Made by a program: the position numbers and the translations under genes. A stretch of DNA of 64,000 nucleotides from Pegea sp. RAD2-039 (lineage: Eukaryota; Chordata; Thaliacea; Salpida; Salpidae). Location: the NCBI GenBank assembly GCA_034620365.1, contig JAQGEQ010000380.1:1922001-1986000 (forward strand), in the 5' to 3' direction. The notes under the pieces were generated by a model that saw only the letters and a program-made list of their open reading frames with translations, was not told the origin of the DNA and searched no databases. Of the stretch, positions 1-15,000 are shown piece by piece (positions within the stretch are counted from its first letter, which is position 1; each line of letters starts with the position of its first letter).

Positions 1-3000
1 GTTTTGATAGAATTGATAAAGCTTATAAAGGTAATAGAAACAATTCTTATTTTTGTCTTGTATTAAAGTTTTAAAAAGATTAAATTTCACGTGATTACAG
101 CAGGTTCAATAACTATTATTCACATAAACTTATTTTGTAAAAATTGTATGCAGAAATTATGAAAGATGCTATTACCACCCCTAACGTCATTAAAGCTACA
201 AATAAACCCGGATTACAAAAGAAATTAGAATCCTTGAAGGTTGAATGTTATTTAATATAATACATTTTTGTTTAAAATCTAATAATAATTGTTTGATGAA
301 TAATTTCATTTCTTTGTCTAACTATTTTCTAACATACTATCAAAAAATTCTTTGTTCAAAGTATTTTAAACGTCAAAAGTGTATTTTTGACATTATTAAA
401 ACTTCATACAACAACAAAGATGTAAAAGAACGCGATAAATATATTCTGACGATATCAATGGTTTGATGTGGTGTACTCACCTGAAAACAACTATTAAGAT
501 ATCTCTTAGTAATATTATTTCGGATTAAATTCACAACAATATGCGGTTTTACTTCTTATTATGTTCTGACATTTCTTCAAAATATTTTTTATCCAATTTT
601 CTTAACGTTGTTTGTCCTTAAACCAGTTTGTATAAAAACCTATCAACTTCAAAACACGATTAGCATGACGCATGTTTGACCTAAAATATATGTTTAGAAA
701 ACAATTCTATCATTCATTTTACATTAAAAAGTTGAATAATTGAAAGCATGTACAAATTTTTCTGAATGAGTCATTAAAATACGAAATTTAAACTGACTCA
801 CTAGTATGCTTAAATATATTTTAGGAAAACTTGACTCACTGTGAAAAGGCTTTAGCTGAATATTTAGAGACAAAGCGTTTAGCTTTTCCAAGATTTTATT
901 TCGTATCTTCTTCTGACCTACTTGATATACTCTCTAATGGAAATAATCCTGCTCAGGTAAAAGACATTCTTTATTTAGCTCTAATATCATCACTTAATTT
1001 AAGACTACCTAACTTCAATTTAACAAATGTTCAAAGATTGATTTTCGTAAACTTTCTTGAAAAAATGTTTTTAATTTAACTTCTGTAAGTTTAGGTTACA
1101 AAGCACCTGGCGAAAATCTTTGACAATATATGCAAACTAGAATTTGTTAAAGATGATGAAGGCAATCTAACAAAAAAAGCTCTGTCTATGTATAGTGCTG
1201 AAAATGAAAATGTTGAGTTTATATCTGCTTGCGATTGTGTAGGACAAGTAAGTTGAAAGTAATTTCAATCAAGTAATCTGTAACATTTACCATCCAAATC
1301 AGGTCGAAGTCTGGTTAAACAGATTGTTGGATCGCATGCGGGCAACAGTTCGTCACTTGCTGTCTGAAGCTGTTGTTACATATGACGAGAAACCACGTGA
1401 CCAGTGGATTTTTGATTATGCAGCGCAAATAGCGTTAACAACAACGCAAATTTGGTGGTCTAGCGAGGTTTGATTCAAATTTTAGCAATGATTTTTACTC
1501 AAACTTTCACTTGCTCACTGTCTAGATGGGAATTTCTTTCTCACGATTGGAAGAAGGTTATGAAAATGCTTTGAAGGATTACTTTAAAAAGCAAGTTAGT
1601 CAATTGAATGCTTTAATTGGACACCTAGTGGGAAAGCTTTCTCCTAACAATCGGCAAAGTATTATGACAATTTGTACAATCGACGTTCATGCGCGTGACG
1701 TTGTTTCAAAGCTAATTCAAAATAAGGTTAGATAATTAGTTTATTACCAAGTATGTCATTAACCTTGATACCAACAGGTTGATGCCTCAACTGAGTTTCT
1801 CTGGCAATCGCAACTACGACACAGATGGGCTGATACAGATAAACATTGCTATGGAAACATATGTGACGCCCAGTTTCAATATTCCTATGAGTACCTTGGC
1901 AACCAGCCACGTCTTGTTATTACTCCGCTTACTGACCGGTAACAAATCATTTTAAAGCTATTTTGATAAAAAGTCAATCGACGAGGTTAATCAACTTTTT
2001 TTAGATGTTACATCACACTAACTCAGTCTCTTCATCTGATTATGGGAGGTGCCCCTGCTGGACCAGCTGGTACTGGTAAAACTGAAACAACCAAAGATTT
2101 AGGCAGATCACTGGCAGTTAGAGTTTATGTCTTTAATTGCTCTGAACAAATGGATTATAAATCTGTTGGAAACATATACAAGGGCTTAGCGCAAACTGGT
2201 GCATGGGGTTGTTTTGATGAGTTTAATCGTATATCAGTTGAAGTATTATCTGTTGTGGCCGTTCAAGTTAGTTAGCTTTTATTCAAAGCTAACTCAGTTA
2301 TCAAACGAGTGTTTTTTTGTTTAGGTCAAATCTATACAAGATGCAATTAAGAACAAAAAAGTAAAATTCTTTTTCCAAGGTGAAGAAATAAATCTTGTAC
2401 CTTCTGTTGGTATCTTCATCACAATGAATCCTGGATATGCTGGTCGAACAGAATTACCCGAAAATTTAAAGGTTTTTTTTCATTCTAGTTTAATTAAGAT
2501 TTAGATATAAATCTTTAAATTCTAACTTAAATTTATTACCCAAAATTGTACAGAAATGTTTTTATCAATGAATAAATACAACTATTAAGAATTTAACATT
2601 TTACTTTTCAAAAAAAGCTGAATATTTTAAGTAAAATACAAAATTTTAAAATTATTCTGTAAATTGTAACATTTAAGTTTTTATTTGCATGGTTTTCAAA
2701 TATTATATAAAATCTCTTAAAGTCTTAAAAGAATAAAAAAATGTTTGGAATTCTTATAAATTTTATTTCAATTTACAGGCGTTGTTTAGACCATGTGCTA
2801 TGGTTGTTCCTGATTTTGAGTTGATTTGTGAGATTATGCTAGTAGCTGAAGGCTTCATTGAAGCCCGTATTCTCGCCAGAAAGTTTCTCACTCTATACAC
2901 TTTGTGTAAAGAGCTACTCTCAAAACAAGATCACTACGACTGGGGCTTACGAGCAATCAAATCTGTGCTAGTGGTAGCTGGTGCATTAAAAAGAGATGAT

Positions 3001-6000
3001 ACGCAGCGTCCAGAAGACGAAGTTAGATTTATTTCATGATGTGCTGTTTTCTGTACAAGTTTATAGACTTAGTGCTGTTATAGGTTCTGATGAGAGCTTT
3101 GAGAGATTTCAATACTCCAAAGATTGTCACAGATGATATTCCAGTTTTTATTGGTCTTATTGGAGATTTATTCCCGTCGCTAGATGTCCCCCGCAAGCGG
3201 GTTTTGAGCTTTGAAGAAAGTTGTAAATCGGCTGTACAGGTAGATTTTTTTCCCTATTTTCAAAATTGAAATTTAATTGCTTTCTTTCTTTCACTTTTTA
3301 CTAACATTTCTCTAGAATATGATGTAAAAAATTGAAAAAAATCTCATCTACAAATTAACTTTAATCAACAATTTTTTCTTCTAAACTTTTTCATCGTCTT
3401 CTTTTAGAGCTTAAAGCTACAAGCAGAAGATAGCTTTGTTTTGAAACTAGTTCAACTTGATGAACTCTTGTTTGTCCGCCATTCAGTTTTCGTAATTGGA
3501 AATGCTGGTACTGGCAAAACACAGGTCAATTTTATAGTACAACTAGTATAAGCTTCTACAAAAGAACTATTTTAACCCCCAAAATTTTGCTACTAAATAT
3601 TAATTAAATCATATGTTCAACATACCAACCAGTAGATCCTTCTTGTAAATTCGAATTTCCTGTTTTTCTAGGTTTTGAAGTCTTTATACAGATGTTATCA
3701 AAATCAGAAGAAGAAGCCCATTTGGATAGACTTAAATCCTAAAGCTGTCACTAATAATGAGCTATTTGGTATCATTAGTCCTGCCACCCGTGAATGGAAG
3801 GATGGTCTTTTTTCAAATATTATGCGCGACCTATCTAATATCTCAAACTCTAGTCCAAAGTGGATTGTGCTAGATGGAGATATTGACCCAATGTGGATTG
3901 AATCACTGAATACTGTTATGGATGATAACAAGGTTTGATTACACTCCTTAATCAGCAGTATTTTGTCTTAAATTTTTACTTTAATGACTTCAAAACTGTT
4001 GGCATTTTTTATTTTTAATAAATTCTCAAAACTCTTTTAGAGCTTTATCAAAACTTTTTATTATTTTCTCAGGTTTTGACACTTGCAAGCAATGAGAGAA
4101 TTCCTTTGACACCATCAATGCGCTTATTATTTGAAATCAGCAATTTAAGAACTGCAACCCCAGCTACTGTATCTCGAGCTGGCATTCTTTATTTGAATCC
4201 AGCTGATTTAGGATGGAACCCAATGGTTAGTTTCAGGTTTTCATTAGCTTGCAATTAATAAACTTTTAGCAAAATATTAGCTTCCAAAGCAATTTATTTG
4301 TTCAAAACACGTCCACTTAGCCTAAGAAGATTAAATCTATTGATTTATATTTTTTAAAGTTTTTTTTCAATTATTGCCACTGGTAAGCACATAAATCTTG
4401 TTATAACTTAGTCTATATGTGACTTATGCATCTAGTTTCAGTAAAATATGTAAATCGTTGTATATTGCTCAACCTAATTAAGGTACTTTTATGAGTTGCA
4501 CTATATTGCTGCTATTATTAACCATTTGATAATATTTTTGATAAAACTATCTATTCTTTAGGTTTTGTCATGGATTGATAGGCGGACAATACCATCAGAA
4601 AAATCGAATTTAACAATTCTCTTTGATAAATATGTTCCATCTTGTATTGAGGCTTGTAGACAACGCTTTTATTCTATTACACCAATACCCGAATGTGCAA
4701 AAATACAAGTATGTTAAAATTTGTTAATTAAAGTTGAAATCTGTGTTCATAATACAATTATATAAATGTAAATTTGTTAGATGCTTTGTTATTTGTTGGA
4801 ATGTCTGTTAACTCCGACAAATGCTCCATCTGAAAGCCCTAAGGAGTTATATGAACTTTACTTTGTCTTTGCTTGCATTTGGGCTTTTGGTGGCAGTTTG
4901 TTTATGGATCAAATTATAGATTACAGGTATTTTCAAAGTATATAATCAATTTGAAGACCTTTACACATATTTGAAAAAGATATAAATGCAATTTTTTCGA
5001 CTTATTTCTTAATTTATATGTTTTGTGGTTATTCATGAAACCCATTTTTACTGACATGTATTAATCAACAATAAATGACTTATTTATCGAACTATTTGCT
5101 CGTATAAAGTATATATCATTTGAATATACTTTATCAGGCAAAATTCAAAAAAATTGACGTTCAAACTTTCTTTATACAACTTCATTTTTTTTTTTCACGA
5201 AGCTTACTTATTGATTCTTTAAATGATTGCAGAGTGGAATTCAGTAAATGGTGGCTCCATGAGTTTAAATCTGTAAAAATTCCGACTGCAGGAACTATAT
5301 TTGATTATTGTATAGATCCTGCAACTAACAAATTTGTTCTATGGTCTGATTTCATTTCATCTTGTGATCTAAATCCAGATATACCTTTACAAGTAAGATA
5401 ACATTTTTTAATAATTTTTTCAAATACTTTTGAATGTTAGATACTCGTTTTCACAAAAATATGTTTATATTATTGTTTATATATCGATAGCAAATCCTTG
5501 TCAGTTTGTGATATATAGTTCTCAAATTGCTGTATTGATAGACTTGTATGGTATCTACATCAGAAACCAAACGAATCCGTTACTTTATTGATCTACTAAT
5601 GGAAAAAAGACGTCCAGTTATGCTTGTAGGTAATGCAGGAACTGGAAAAACAGTTCTTGTACAAGATAAACTAGAATCACTAAATGATAAGTACATGGTG
5701 ACAAATGTTCCATTCAATTTCTATACAACATCTTTGATGCTACAACGTGTCTTAGAAGGACCTCTAGAAAAAAAAGCTGGCAGAAACTATGGCCCACCTG
5801 GAACTAATAGGTTTTCATTTACTTAGAGTTTTTGTTATTATAACTACGTTTATAATAACTTATTTGTATATTAGTTGGTAATTCTATGAATATAATTTCA
5901 AGCTTGTAAACTTGTCTACTTAAAATGTAATTACTTCAAGCGGTTGAAACAGAAAACTCTAACGAATTATTTTTTGTTATAATTTACAGAATGGTATATT

Positions 6001-9000
6001 TTATCGATGATTTAAATATGCCTGAAGTTGATACTTATGGAACTGTTCAGCCACACACATTAATCAGGTAGAATATTTAGTTAAAGTATCGTACGCTAGA
6101 ATTAAATTCTTCATTTGTTTTTATTTAAGTAGCTTTTCTAATAGAAGTAATTTATGAAACTTTATTTTTAGACAACATCTTGACTACAGTCATTGGTACG
6201 ATCGTAACAAGTTAACTTTAAAAACTATAAACAACGTTCAGTATGTTGCCTGTATGAATCCTACGGCTGGATCTTTCACCATCAATCCAAGATTACAAAG
6301 ACATTTTTGTGTCTTTGCTGTAAGCTTTCCTGGAAAGGTTAGATTTAAGTTGTATATTTTTTAACTCGAAAATAAACATTTAAACTAAAAGTCTTCTAAT
6401 ATTTTTCGTTTTCTTTGCGCTTGGTATAATCATTTAAGTAACTCATGATCGTAGTAAACCTTTTATTAGCTGCTAGCAATTTAAGAGTTTAATTATATTT
6501 TAACATTTTATTTATAGTATTAGATTATCTGATTGTTTTTTGATGTACTTTTAAATGTTTTATTTAGGAAGCTTTGACAACAATATACAGCTCCATTTTA
6601 AATCATCATTTTGTCTATCATTCATTTCATAAAAGCATTCTGGCAATATCAGATTTATTCGTGAACGCAGCTCTTGCTTTTCATGCAAAAATTTCGTCAA
6701 CATTTTTACCAACTGCTATTAAGTTTCATTACACTTTCAATCTGAGAGATCTGTCTAACTTTTTTCAAGTAAGTTGTTATGATAGATCTTAAATCATGTA
6801 TCTCTTATTTTATTCTTTCTATCAAACTAATGTACTTTCTATACTTTTACTAGGGGGTATTGTACTCAACACCAGATTGCTTCAAAAGTCCTTTTAGTAT
6901 GGCTCGGTTATGGATGCATGAAGCTAGCAGAGTGTATAGTGACAAGTTGGTCGACCACAAAGTGAGATCATATTTCATATGAAGCTATAAATTATTGCCT
7001 TGATGAATTTCAAGTTTCATTTATGTAACTGGTTCAACAAATTTAAGTTACACCTGGTTTAACTTTTACTTTATTGACGTTAACATTTTTACTAACGCAT
7101 CAGTAAGTAGTCTGAAGCAAGTAATCTCTAAAACTTGTCAATTATGTTTGTCATCAATATTCCTTACCTTAGCACAAAATAGTTTTGACAAACTTAATGC
7201 ATTGCTTTCAAACCTTTTTAGCGGAATTATATCTAATATAAAACTGTTTACATTTTTATTGCTTAGGACTTGGAAGTATTCAACAATTTAAGAGACACTT
7301 TTGCAATAAAGTTCTTTGAAGACCTTCCAAAAGATGCCCTTGTTAAGGAGCCATTACTGTTTTGTCACTTTGCAAAAGGAATTGGTGAATCAAAGTATGA
7401 TTCGGTGAGATATTAATGTTGTAACTATATCTGGTATATAATTTGGTGTAGAACACTAAATACTTTTTGTGAAGCATTAAAGTAGGTATTTTTTACGTAT
7501 TGCTGTAAGCGATATTATTTAAATTATTTTATTGTCGCGATTGAAACAGATGGGGACTACAGAAATGCCATGTGTTACATCTTTTTCTTTCTATATTTGT
7601 ATCTTAATTATATATAATGTTATTCGTGAAAATGTGCGTTAGCGAGAAGTGCTCTTTTCAGGCACCCTCCTTCGCGTTTATTGTAATGAATAAATGAAAT
7701 CAAATAACACTTTGATACTTATAAATTTTGATAAAACATACAATAACTATAAATTTGTTATATTGTGTATTGATTTGAATGAGTAGGCAGCTATTTAGTT
7801 CAAGTAAGTTTTTAAGATTAAATATTAACATTCTTGAAGAAAGCATATTAGTAAAGGAAATCTTTAATTTCAGCTAAGTTGGTCAGAATTAAACAAAACC
7901 TTGAAAGAAGCATTATATGGTTATAATGAAGCAAACGCTGCAATGAACCTTGTTTTATTTGAAGATGCTATGTCTCACGTAGTAAGAATTAATAGAATAT
8001 TAGAATCGCCCCGTGGAAATGCCTTGCTCGTGGGTGTTGGTGGTTCAGGTATCAGTTGACTTGTAAATTTCAAAAAACAAACTATTTCTGCTTTATTTTC
8101 ATGCATAACAGTAAAATCAAATTTAATTGAAAGTTTTTTAATAGAGTGTACATAACTTGAATAATTTTTTTAGATGCTTGATTATTTAATGAAAATTATA
8201 ATTTTAAATAAAAATGTTTCTACTAAATCAGGTAGTTATTAATTACGGTAAAATTACTTATATGCTTTAAAAAGTTAATCCAAAAGAATGTTCTCAGTGG
8301 TTTTTAACTAAAAATGAAGCAAATATCATGTTTGAATTAATGTTAAAACATTAACCATTGTAAGAGTATTTGATTTTGTAGTCTATGTAAACTGCAGAAG
8401 TATATATGTAAACATGCTTGATATCTCAGTTGTTCTTTTTGTAATAAATGTCTAACAAGTTATTCAAAATACAAACTATTTTTTTGTGTTTTAACAAAAG
8501 GTAAACAAAGTCTTTCACGACTAGCTGCATACATTAGCGGCTTAGAAGTCTTTCAAATAACTGTTCGAAAGGGATACTCAATAAATGATTTAAAAATTGA
8601 TCTTGCCAATCTTTATATACGAGCTGGGATGAAAAACGTCCCCACTATGTTCTTGCTAACCGATGCACAGGTTGAAGAGAATTTACTTTATGACTTTTAA
8701 CATTGAACATTTAATTATTTTTATGATAGATTGGAGATGAGCAGTTTCTAGTTCTTGTAAATGATCTTTTAGCATCTGGAGAGATACCTGATCTTTTCGA
8801 TGAAGAGGGGATTGAGAATATAATATCGAGTGTTAGAGTAGAAGTTAAATCCGAAGGGTTAGAAGATAGTCGAGAAAATTGTTGGAAGTTTTTTATATCA
8901 AGAGTTCGTCAACAGTTAAAAGTAAGTTCATATTTTTTAATCATTTTACACTTTTGTTGCAATATTTGAAACAAAACTTTATTCTTATATTTTAATTTCG

Positions 9001-12000
9001 TTTGTAGCATCAACAATAACTTTATTTTCTTACAAGTTATTGTGTTTGAACAACAGGTAGTTCTGTGTTTTTCACCTGTTGGATCAACTTTGAGAGTTCG
9101 TGGAAGAAAGTTTCCAGCAGTTGTCAACTGTACTCAAATTGATTGGTTCCAGGAATGGCCTAAAGAAGCTCTAGAAAGTGTCAGCCGTACTTTTGTGCAG
9201 GTTATTTACATTAAAAAAATCAATCAAATGGACATCTTAATCAACATCTGTTCTTTAGGAAATTTCTTTAATTGCGCCATCTATAAAACCATCTATCAGT
9301 GAATTTATGTCATTTGTGCACACTAGCGTAAATGAAGCAAGTAGTACTTATTTGGCAAATGAAAGGTTCGAACTTGACAGCTAGTTTAATAAACTAGTTT
9401 TTGTAGTTGGTTAATTAGAACATTATTATCGAGATATATATTTATTTCAGACGTTATAACTACACAACACCGAAAAGTTTTCTTGAGCAGATTAATTTAT
9501 ACAAAAATCTGTTAGAAAAAAAAAGTGAAGACCTGAAAGCTCAAACTGAACGGTTAGAAAACGGAATAATGAAACTGTTAGACACCGCTGAACAGGTAAC
9601 CAATTTACTTATTGAACTTATTAGCTGTCTCAAAACTGTCTGGTGTATGACAAAAGTGTTTAGCACCAAGAAGTTGAGTTTTAGGTTTATGAGTTTTGCT
9701 TTAGGTGGATAACTTGAAAAGAAAGCTTGCTTCCCAAGAAATTGAGCTTCAGCAAAAGAATGAAGATGCTGATAAGTTGATTCAAGTAGTGGGAGTTGAA
9801 ACAGATAAAGTAAGTTTTGATCACTTCAAATAATTTGTTTTAAGGTTTAATCATGTGGATTCAGTGAAGACACTGTTTGTAGCAAATGATAATAGGAACA
9901 GTTTTACAATTATATACCAATTTTATTTACTATATGTATCATATTGCATGCATATTGATAAACTATTGTTCACTAATAAATGTTTTATTTTTTTTATCTC
10001 AAACTCACAACAAAAAATAGTTTGGTTGTTGTTTAATTGTTATTTGTTGAATAATAAAGTCATCAACCAATCATAGGTGAGCAAAGAAAAAGAGGTTGCC
10101 GATAAAGAAGAATTAAAAGTTGCTGTATTTGCCAAAGAAGTTGGCATCAGACAACAAGAATGTGAACGCGATTTAGCTAAAGCTGAACCTGCTCTTATAG
10201 CTGCCAAAGAAGCTTTAAATACTCTAAATAAGGTGCTGCAACAGTTTAACAATTTGTTTAGTTAAATGGATTATTCAAATCTTCATTTTTTAGAACAACT
10301 TGACTGAATTAAAATCTTTTGGAGCGCCACCGAACGCTGTTGTACAAGTTACAGCTGCAGTTATGGTTTTATTATGTCAAGGGAAAGTTCCCAAGGACAG
10401 ATCGTGGAAAGCATGCAAAGGGATGATGGCAAAAGTAAAATTATCGCTAAATTTATTTTAAGAAAGACTTTTTAATGTCTTCTTTGTAATATATCCTGAA
10501 ATTTTGTGGATAATTTATTTCAAAATTTGGTAGGTCGACCATTTCTTAGAAAGTTTAATCACCTATGATAAAGAACATATTCATGAAAATAGTTTGAAAG
10601 CGATCAGACCTTATCTGGCTATGAAAGAGTTCCATCCCGATCTAATCAGAGGAAAGGTTATTAAAAAGTTCTGATAGTTTATAAAAAATTGATTTGTTAA
10701 TTTAGAAAAGTTAGACTTGCTGTAAATAGAATTTTCAATAAATGTTAGACTACAGCAATTAAAGTTTACAAAATAGTTCACTATCTTGTACAGTCTTCGG
10801 CAGCTGCTGGATTATGTGCTTGGTGCATTAATATAGTAAAGTTTTATGAAGTGTATTGTGATGTCCAACCTAAAAGACTTGCTCTAGAGAAAGCAAATTC
10901 AGAACTTAGAGCAGCTGAGGATAAGCTACAAGTTTTAAAAGATAAAATTACAGTAAAAAAGTTATCAATAAAAAAATGAATTATATTTTATTAGTAATTA
11001 CATTGCTAGGAATTGAATGCTAACTTAGCTGAACTGACAAATAGATTTGAACTTGCAACAGAAGCAAAGCTCAGATGTCAACAAGAAGCTGACCAAACTG
11101 CTTTGACTATAAGCCTTTCTAATCGATTAGTTAATGGTCTCGCATCTGAAAATATCCGCTGGAAAAACGCCGTGTCAGGCTTTAAAGAAAAGGTTTTTGA
11201 AACTAAATCGTAGAATTGAAAATTATTTTCATGATTTTTGTTGCTAGGCACAAATGCTTTGTGGAGATGTTCTGCTTATCACAGCTTTTATATCTTATGC
11301 AGGATACTTTGTTAGAAGTTATAGGACTGACTTTCTTAAGAAATTATGGCTACCATTTTTACAAAATCAGAAAGTTAGTATAAATAATCATTACTTGTCA
11401 GATAATTTTGATAAATGTAAAAACTTTTATGACAAATAGTGTCTAGCTTCGAAGAAGTTAAAGCGTTAAGAGATCTTAATATTAATTGTTTACTAAACTT
11501 AAAATCTCAGGTGCAAATTCCAATCACTGAAAACTTGGACCCTATTAGTGTCTTGACTGATGACGCTGATATTGCTGCATGGAATAATGAAGGACTTCCC
11601 TCTGATCGCATGTCGACAGAGAACGCTGCTATTTTAATCAACTGCCAACGGTGGCCTCTTATAATAGATCCTCAACTACAAGGTATTCGATGGATTAAAA
11701 AAAGATTTAAAGACTTGAAAGTTGTTCGCCTTGGACAGAAAGGGTAAAAATCCTTTTAATATTGTAGTAGTTTGATTGTGTTTTTGTATTTAAAAAATAT
11801 AGTTTGTTCTATTCAGTATTTACAAACATAAAATTCAGTGAGTTTTTTGAGAATAAAAAGAGTTTTTTATATAGTTATTTAGATGTGATTGAAAAAGGGT
11901 TGTCTAATGGTGATGTAGTTTTGATTGAAAATGTTGGTGAAAATATTGATCCTGTTTTAACACCTGTTCTTAGTCGAGAAACTATCAAAAGAGGAAAGTA

Positions 12001-15000
12001 AGAGAATTAAGAATAATTTTTATAGATAGTTAAATCAATGAAAAGTTATTTGTGTATCTTTTACTACATAATAATTGATTGTTGAATATATATTTGTAAA
12101 ATTGACTAAATAGCTTTTAATTATGTTGATTACTTTTTATTTAAAGATACATCAAAATTGGAGATAAGGAAGTTTCGTATAATCCAAAATTCAAACTGAT
12201 ATTACAAACCAAGCTGGCCAACCCTCATTACCAAGTAAGTCAATATATTTTTTTCAGAAGTTATCTAATGTAAAACTCTAGTACAGAGGTTTACAATATA
12301 ATGAATAATTTAAGTTGAAATATAAATTTTAGCTTTTGGGTTGACTTTTTACTTATAACTTTCACAAATAATTAAAATAAGGCCTGCAACTAATAAGTCT
12401 TAAGTTTAAACCAACAATAAAACAAATTAAGAATTTTGATAACTAAACCTAGCTGTAATGACATCACATTTATTTTCAGCCTGAATTGCAAGCTCAGTGT
12501 ACGTTGATAAATTTCACTGTAACAAAGAATGGACTAGAAGAACAACTTCTTGTTGAAGTCGTCAAAAGTGAAAGACCTGATCTTGAAGAAACAAAAGTAT
12601 TTTAAATAAGCATTTCGTCATCAGTAGATTAGAAAAAAAAACAGTTTAGAATAATTAATAAAGTTGTTAGGATTTCAGTCTTACTAGCTAACACTAATCA
12701 CAATGATTTGATAAAAAGGCAGCATTGACAATTCAACAAAATGACTTCAAAATAACTCTGAAAAGATTAGAAGACTCTTTACTCTCTCGACTATCTTCGG
12801 CTTCTGGAAACTTTCTTGGAGATATAGCTTTAGTAGAAAATCTTGAAACAACAAAACAGACTGGTTTGTGTGCTGCAAGGCTAAACAAATTTAATTACAA
12901 CTGATTATGATTCACATTTTGTTTTGAAAAATTTTAAATATCTTCCTGTTGTTCAAAGCAAAATTAAATTCGTAAAATGTTTTCAGCGGCTGAAATTGAG
13001 ATCAAGGTGGCTGAAGCAATTGAAACTGAAATAAAGATTAATGAAGCTCGTGAATTCTACCGTCCCGTAGCCACTAGAGCAGCTATCTTGTATTTTATAC
13101 TCAACGATTTGAACACTATCAATCCCATTTATCAGTTCTCATTAAAGGTACTTTAAAAATCTCAAATGTTTCAGTAAATGTATACCTCAAGTATAACATT
13201 AACAGCTTAGAGAATATTTTGATCGAAATTTTGTAGTTGCTTTGACTGTTAGTATAAAAAGTCATATAGCTGTTAATTATATCAAACTTTTTCTCAATCA
13301 ACGTAAACAGATGCTTTTTAGTTGAAGTAGGTATAAACTTTAATTAATTATAATGCTTGTAATTTAGCTCTAAATAATATTATTATTAATCTTGTTAAGT
13401 GTCTTTAAATTTATTTTTGCAGTTTTCATCTAAATAGAAAGCTATTTTTTAATAAAAAACCTTCTATCTACTTAATACTTCTAATATAATCTGCAGGCTT
13501 TTAATGTAGTATTTTCTGGAGCCATAAATCGCTCTGAATTAAATGATGACTTAAAAGTACGAGTGAAAAATTTAATAGAAACTACAACATTCAGTGTCTT
13601 TCAATATACAGCTCGAGGACTATTTGAATGTGACAAACTTACTTTTATAGCACAAGTAGCTTTGCAGGTAGGTTCAATTTTTACCCTGATGTTTGAACTC
13701 ATGCAAGATTCAATCTAATTTATCAATCATAGGTCTTGCTTGCTGATAAAGAAATCGATCAATCAGAAATGGACTTTCTTTTGCGATTTCCAGTCAAAAT
13801 AGACGGCCCAAGTCCCATTCCATTCATTACTGATTACTGTTGGGGTGGAATTCGAGTAAAATATTTAATTATTTGATAAAATATTATTTCTACCAAATTC
13901 ATTGTACTCATTCAGGCTTTATCTGAAACCGATACGTTTCGCGGGTTAGACAAAGACATTGAAAGCTCTTCTAAAAGATGGAAGAAATTTGCTGAAAGTG
14001 AATGTCCAGAAAAAGAGAAATTTCCTCAGGAATGGAAAAATAAAAATGCCCTGCAAAAGCTGTGTATGATGCGAGCTTTGCGTCCGGACAGAATGACTTA
14101 CGCAGTCAAGTAAGTGACAATTGATTATCTGTAAAAGTTGAGTACATTTTGCTATTTTTACTTTGACAGAAACTTTGTTGAAGATAAATTAGGGCCTCAA
14201 TACATCGAAAATCGAAGTATTGAATTCGCCAAATCGTTTGAAGAAAGTGGTCCAGCTTCACCTATATTTTTTGTTCTTTCTCCTGGTGTAGATCCTCTTA
14301 AAGAGGTAGAGGCTCTTGGATATAAGATTGGATTTACAACTGAGAAAAAGTAATTACTTCTTTAACTGTTATACGCATTTTTAGAAAGTTTTGAAAACAA
14401 CTTTTTTAAGACTTCTGTTGAATTTATTCATCTGAGAATAATTTTTCAGAAACTTTCATAATGTCTCATTGGGACAAGGTCAGGAAATAGTTGCGGAAGA
14501 AGCTCTTGACTTAGCTGCTGCTAAAGGACACTGGGTTGTTTTACAAGTATGTAGCTACAAATATTATATCAAATATATTCACATTTATTTGCTTTAATAT
14601 ACAGAATGTTCATTTGGTTGCCAAATGGTTGAGCACACTTGAGAAGAAACTAGAGACTTATAGTATGAATAGCCATCGAAATTATCGAGTCTTCATTTCT
14701 GCTGAACCAGCAAGCACCCGTGAAAATCATATAATACCTCAAGGAATTCTTGAATCGTCAATAAAAATTACTAGCGAACCACCAACAGGAATGCAAGCAA
14801 ATCTTCACAAAGCGCTTGATTGCTTCTCTCAGGTGATTCATGATAGCAATCATTATCAAAATTTAAATAATTGATTCTATTTATTGATTTGAATTTAACT
14901 CTAATTTAGATTATTTCATATATCAGGCAAAACTAGAAATTTTACGTTTCATTTTTAAATAGGAAACTCTAGAGATGTGTTCCCGTGAAGTAGAATTCAA

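Noticed and set aside
245-466. 73-codon frame at the left edge
   Set aside because: It falls wholly in a dynein intron (240-824).
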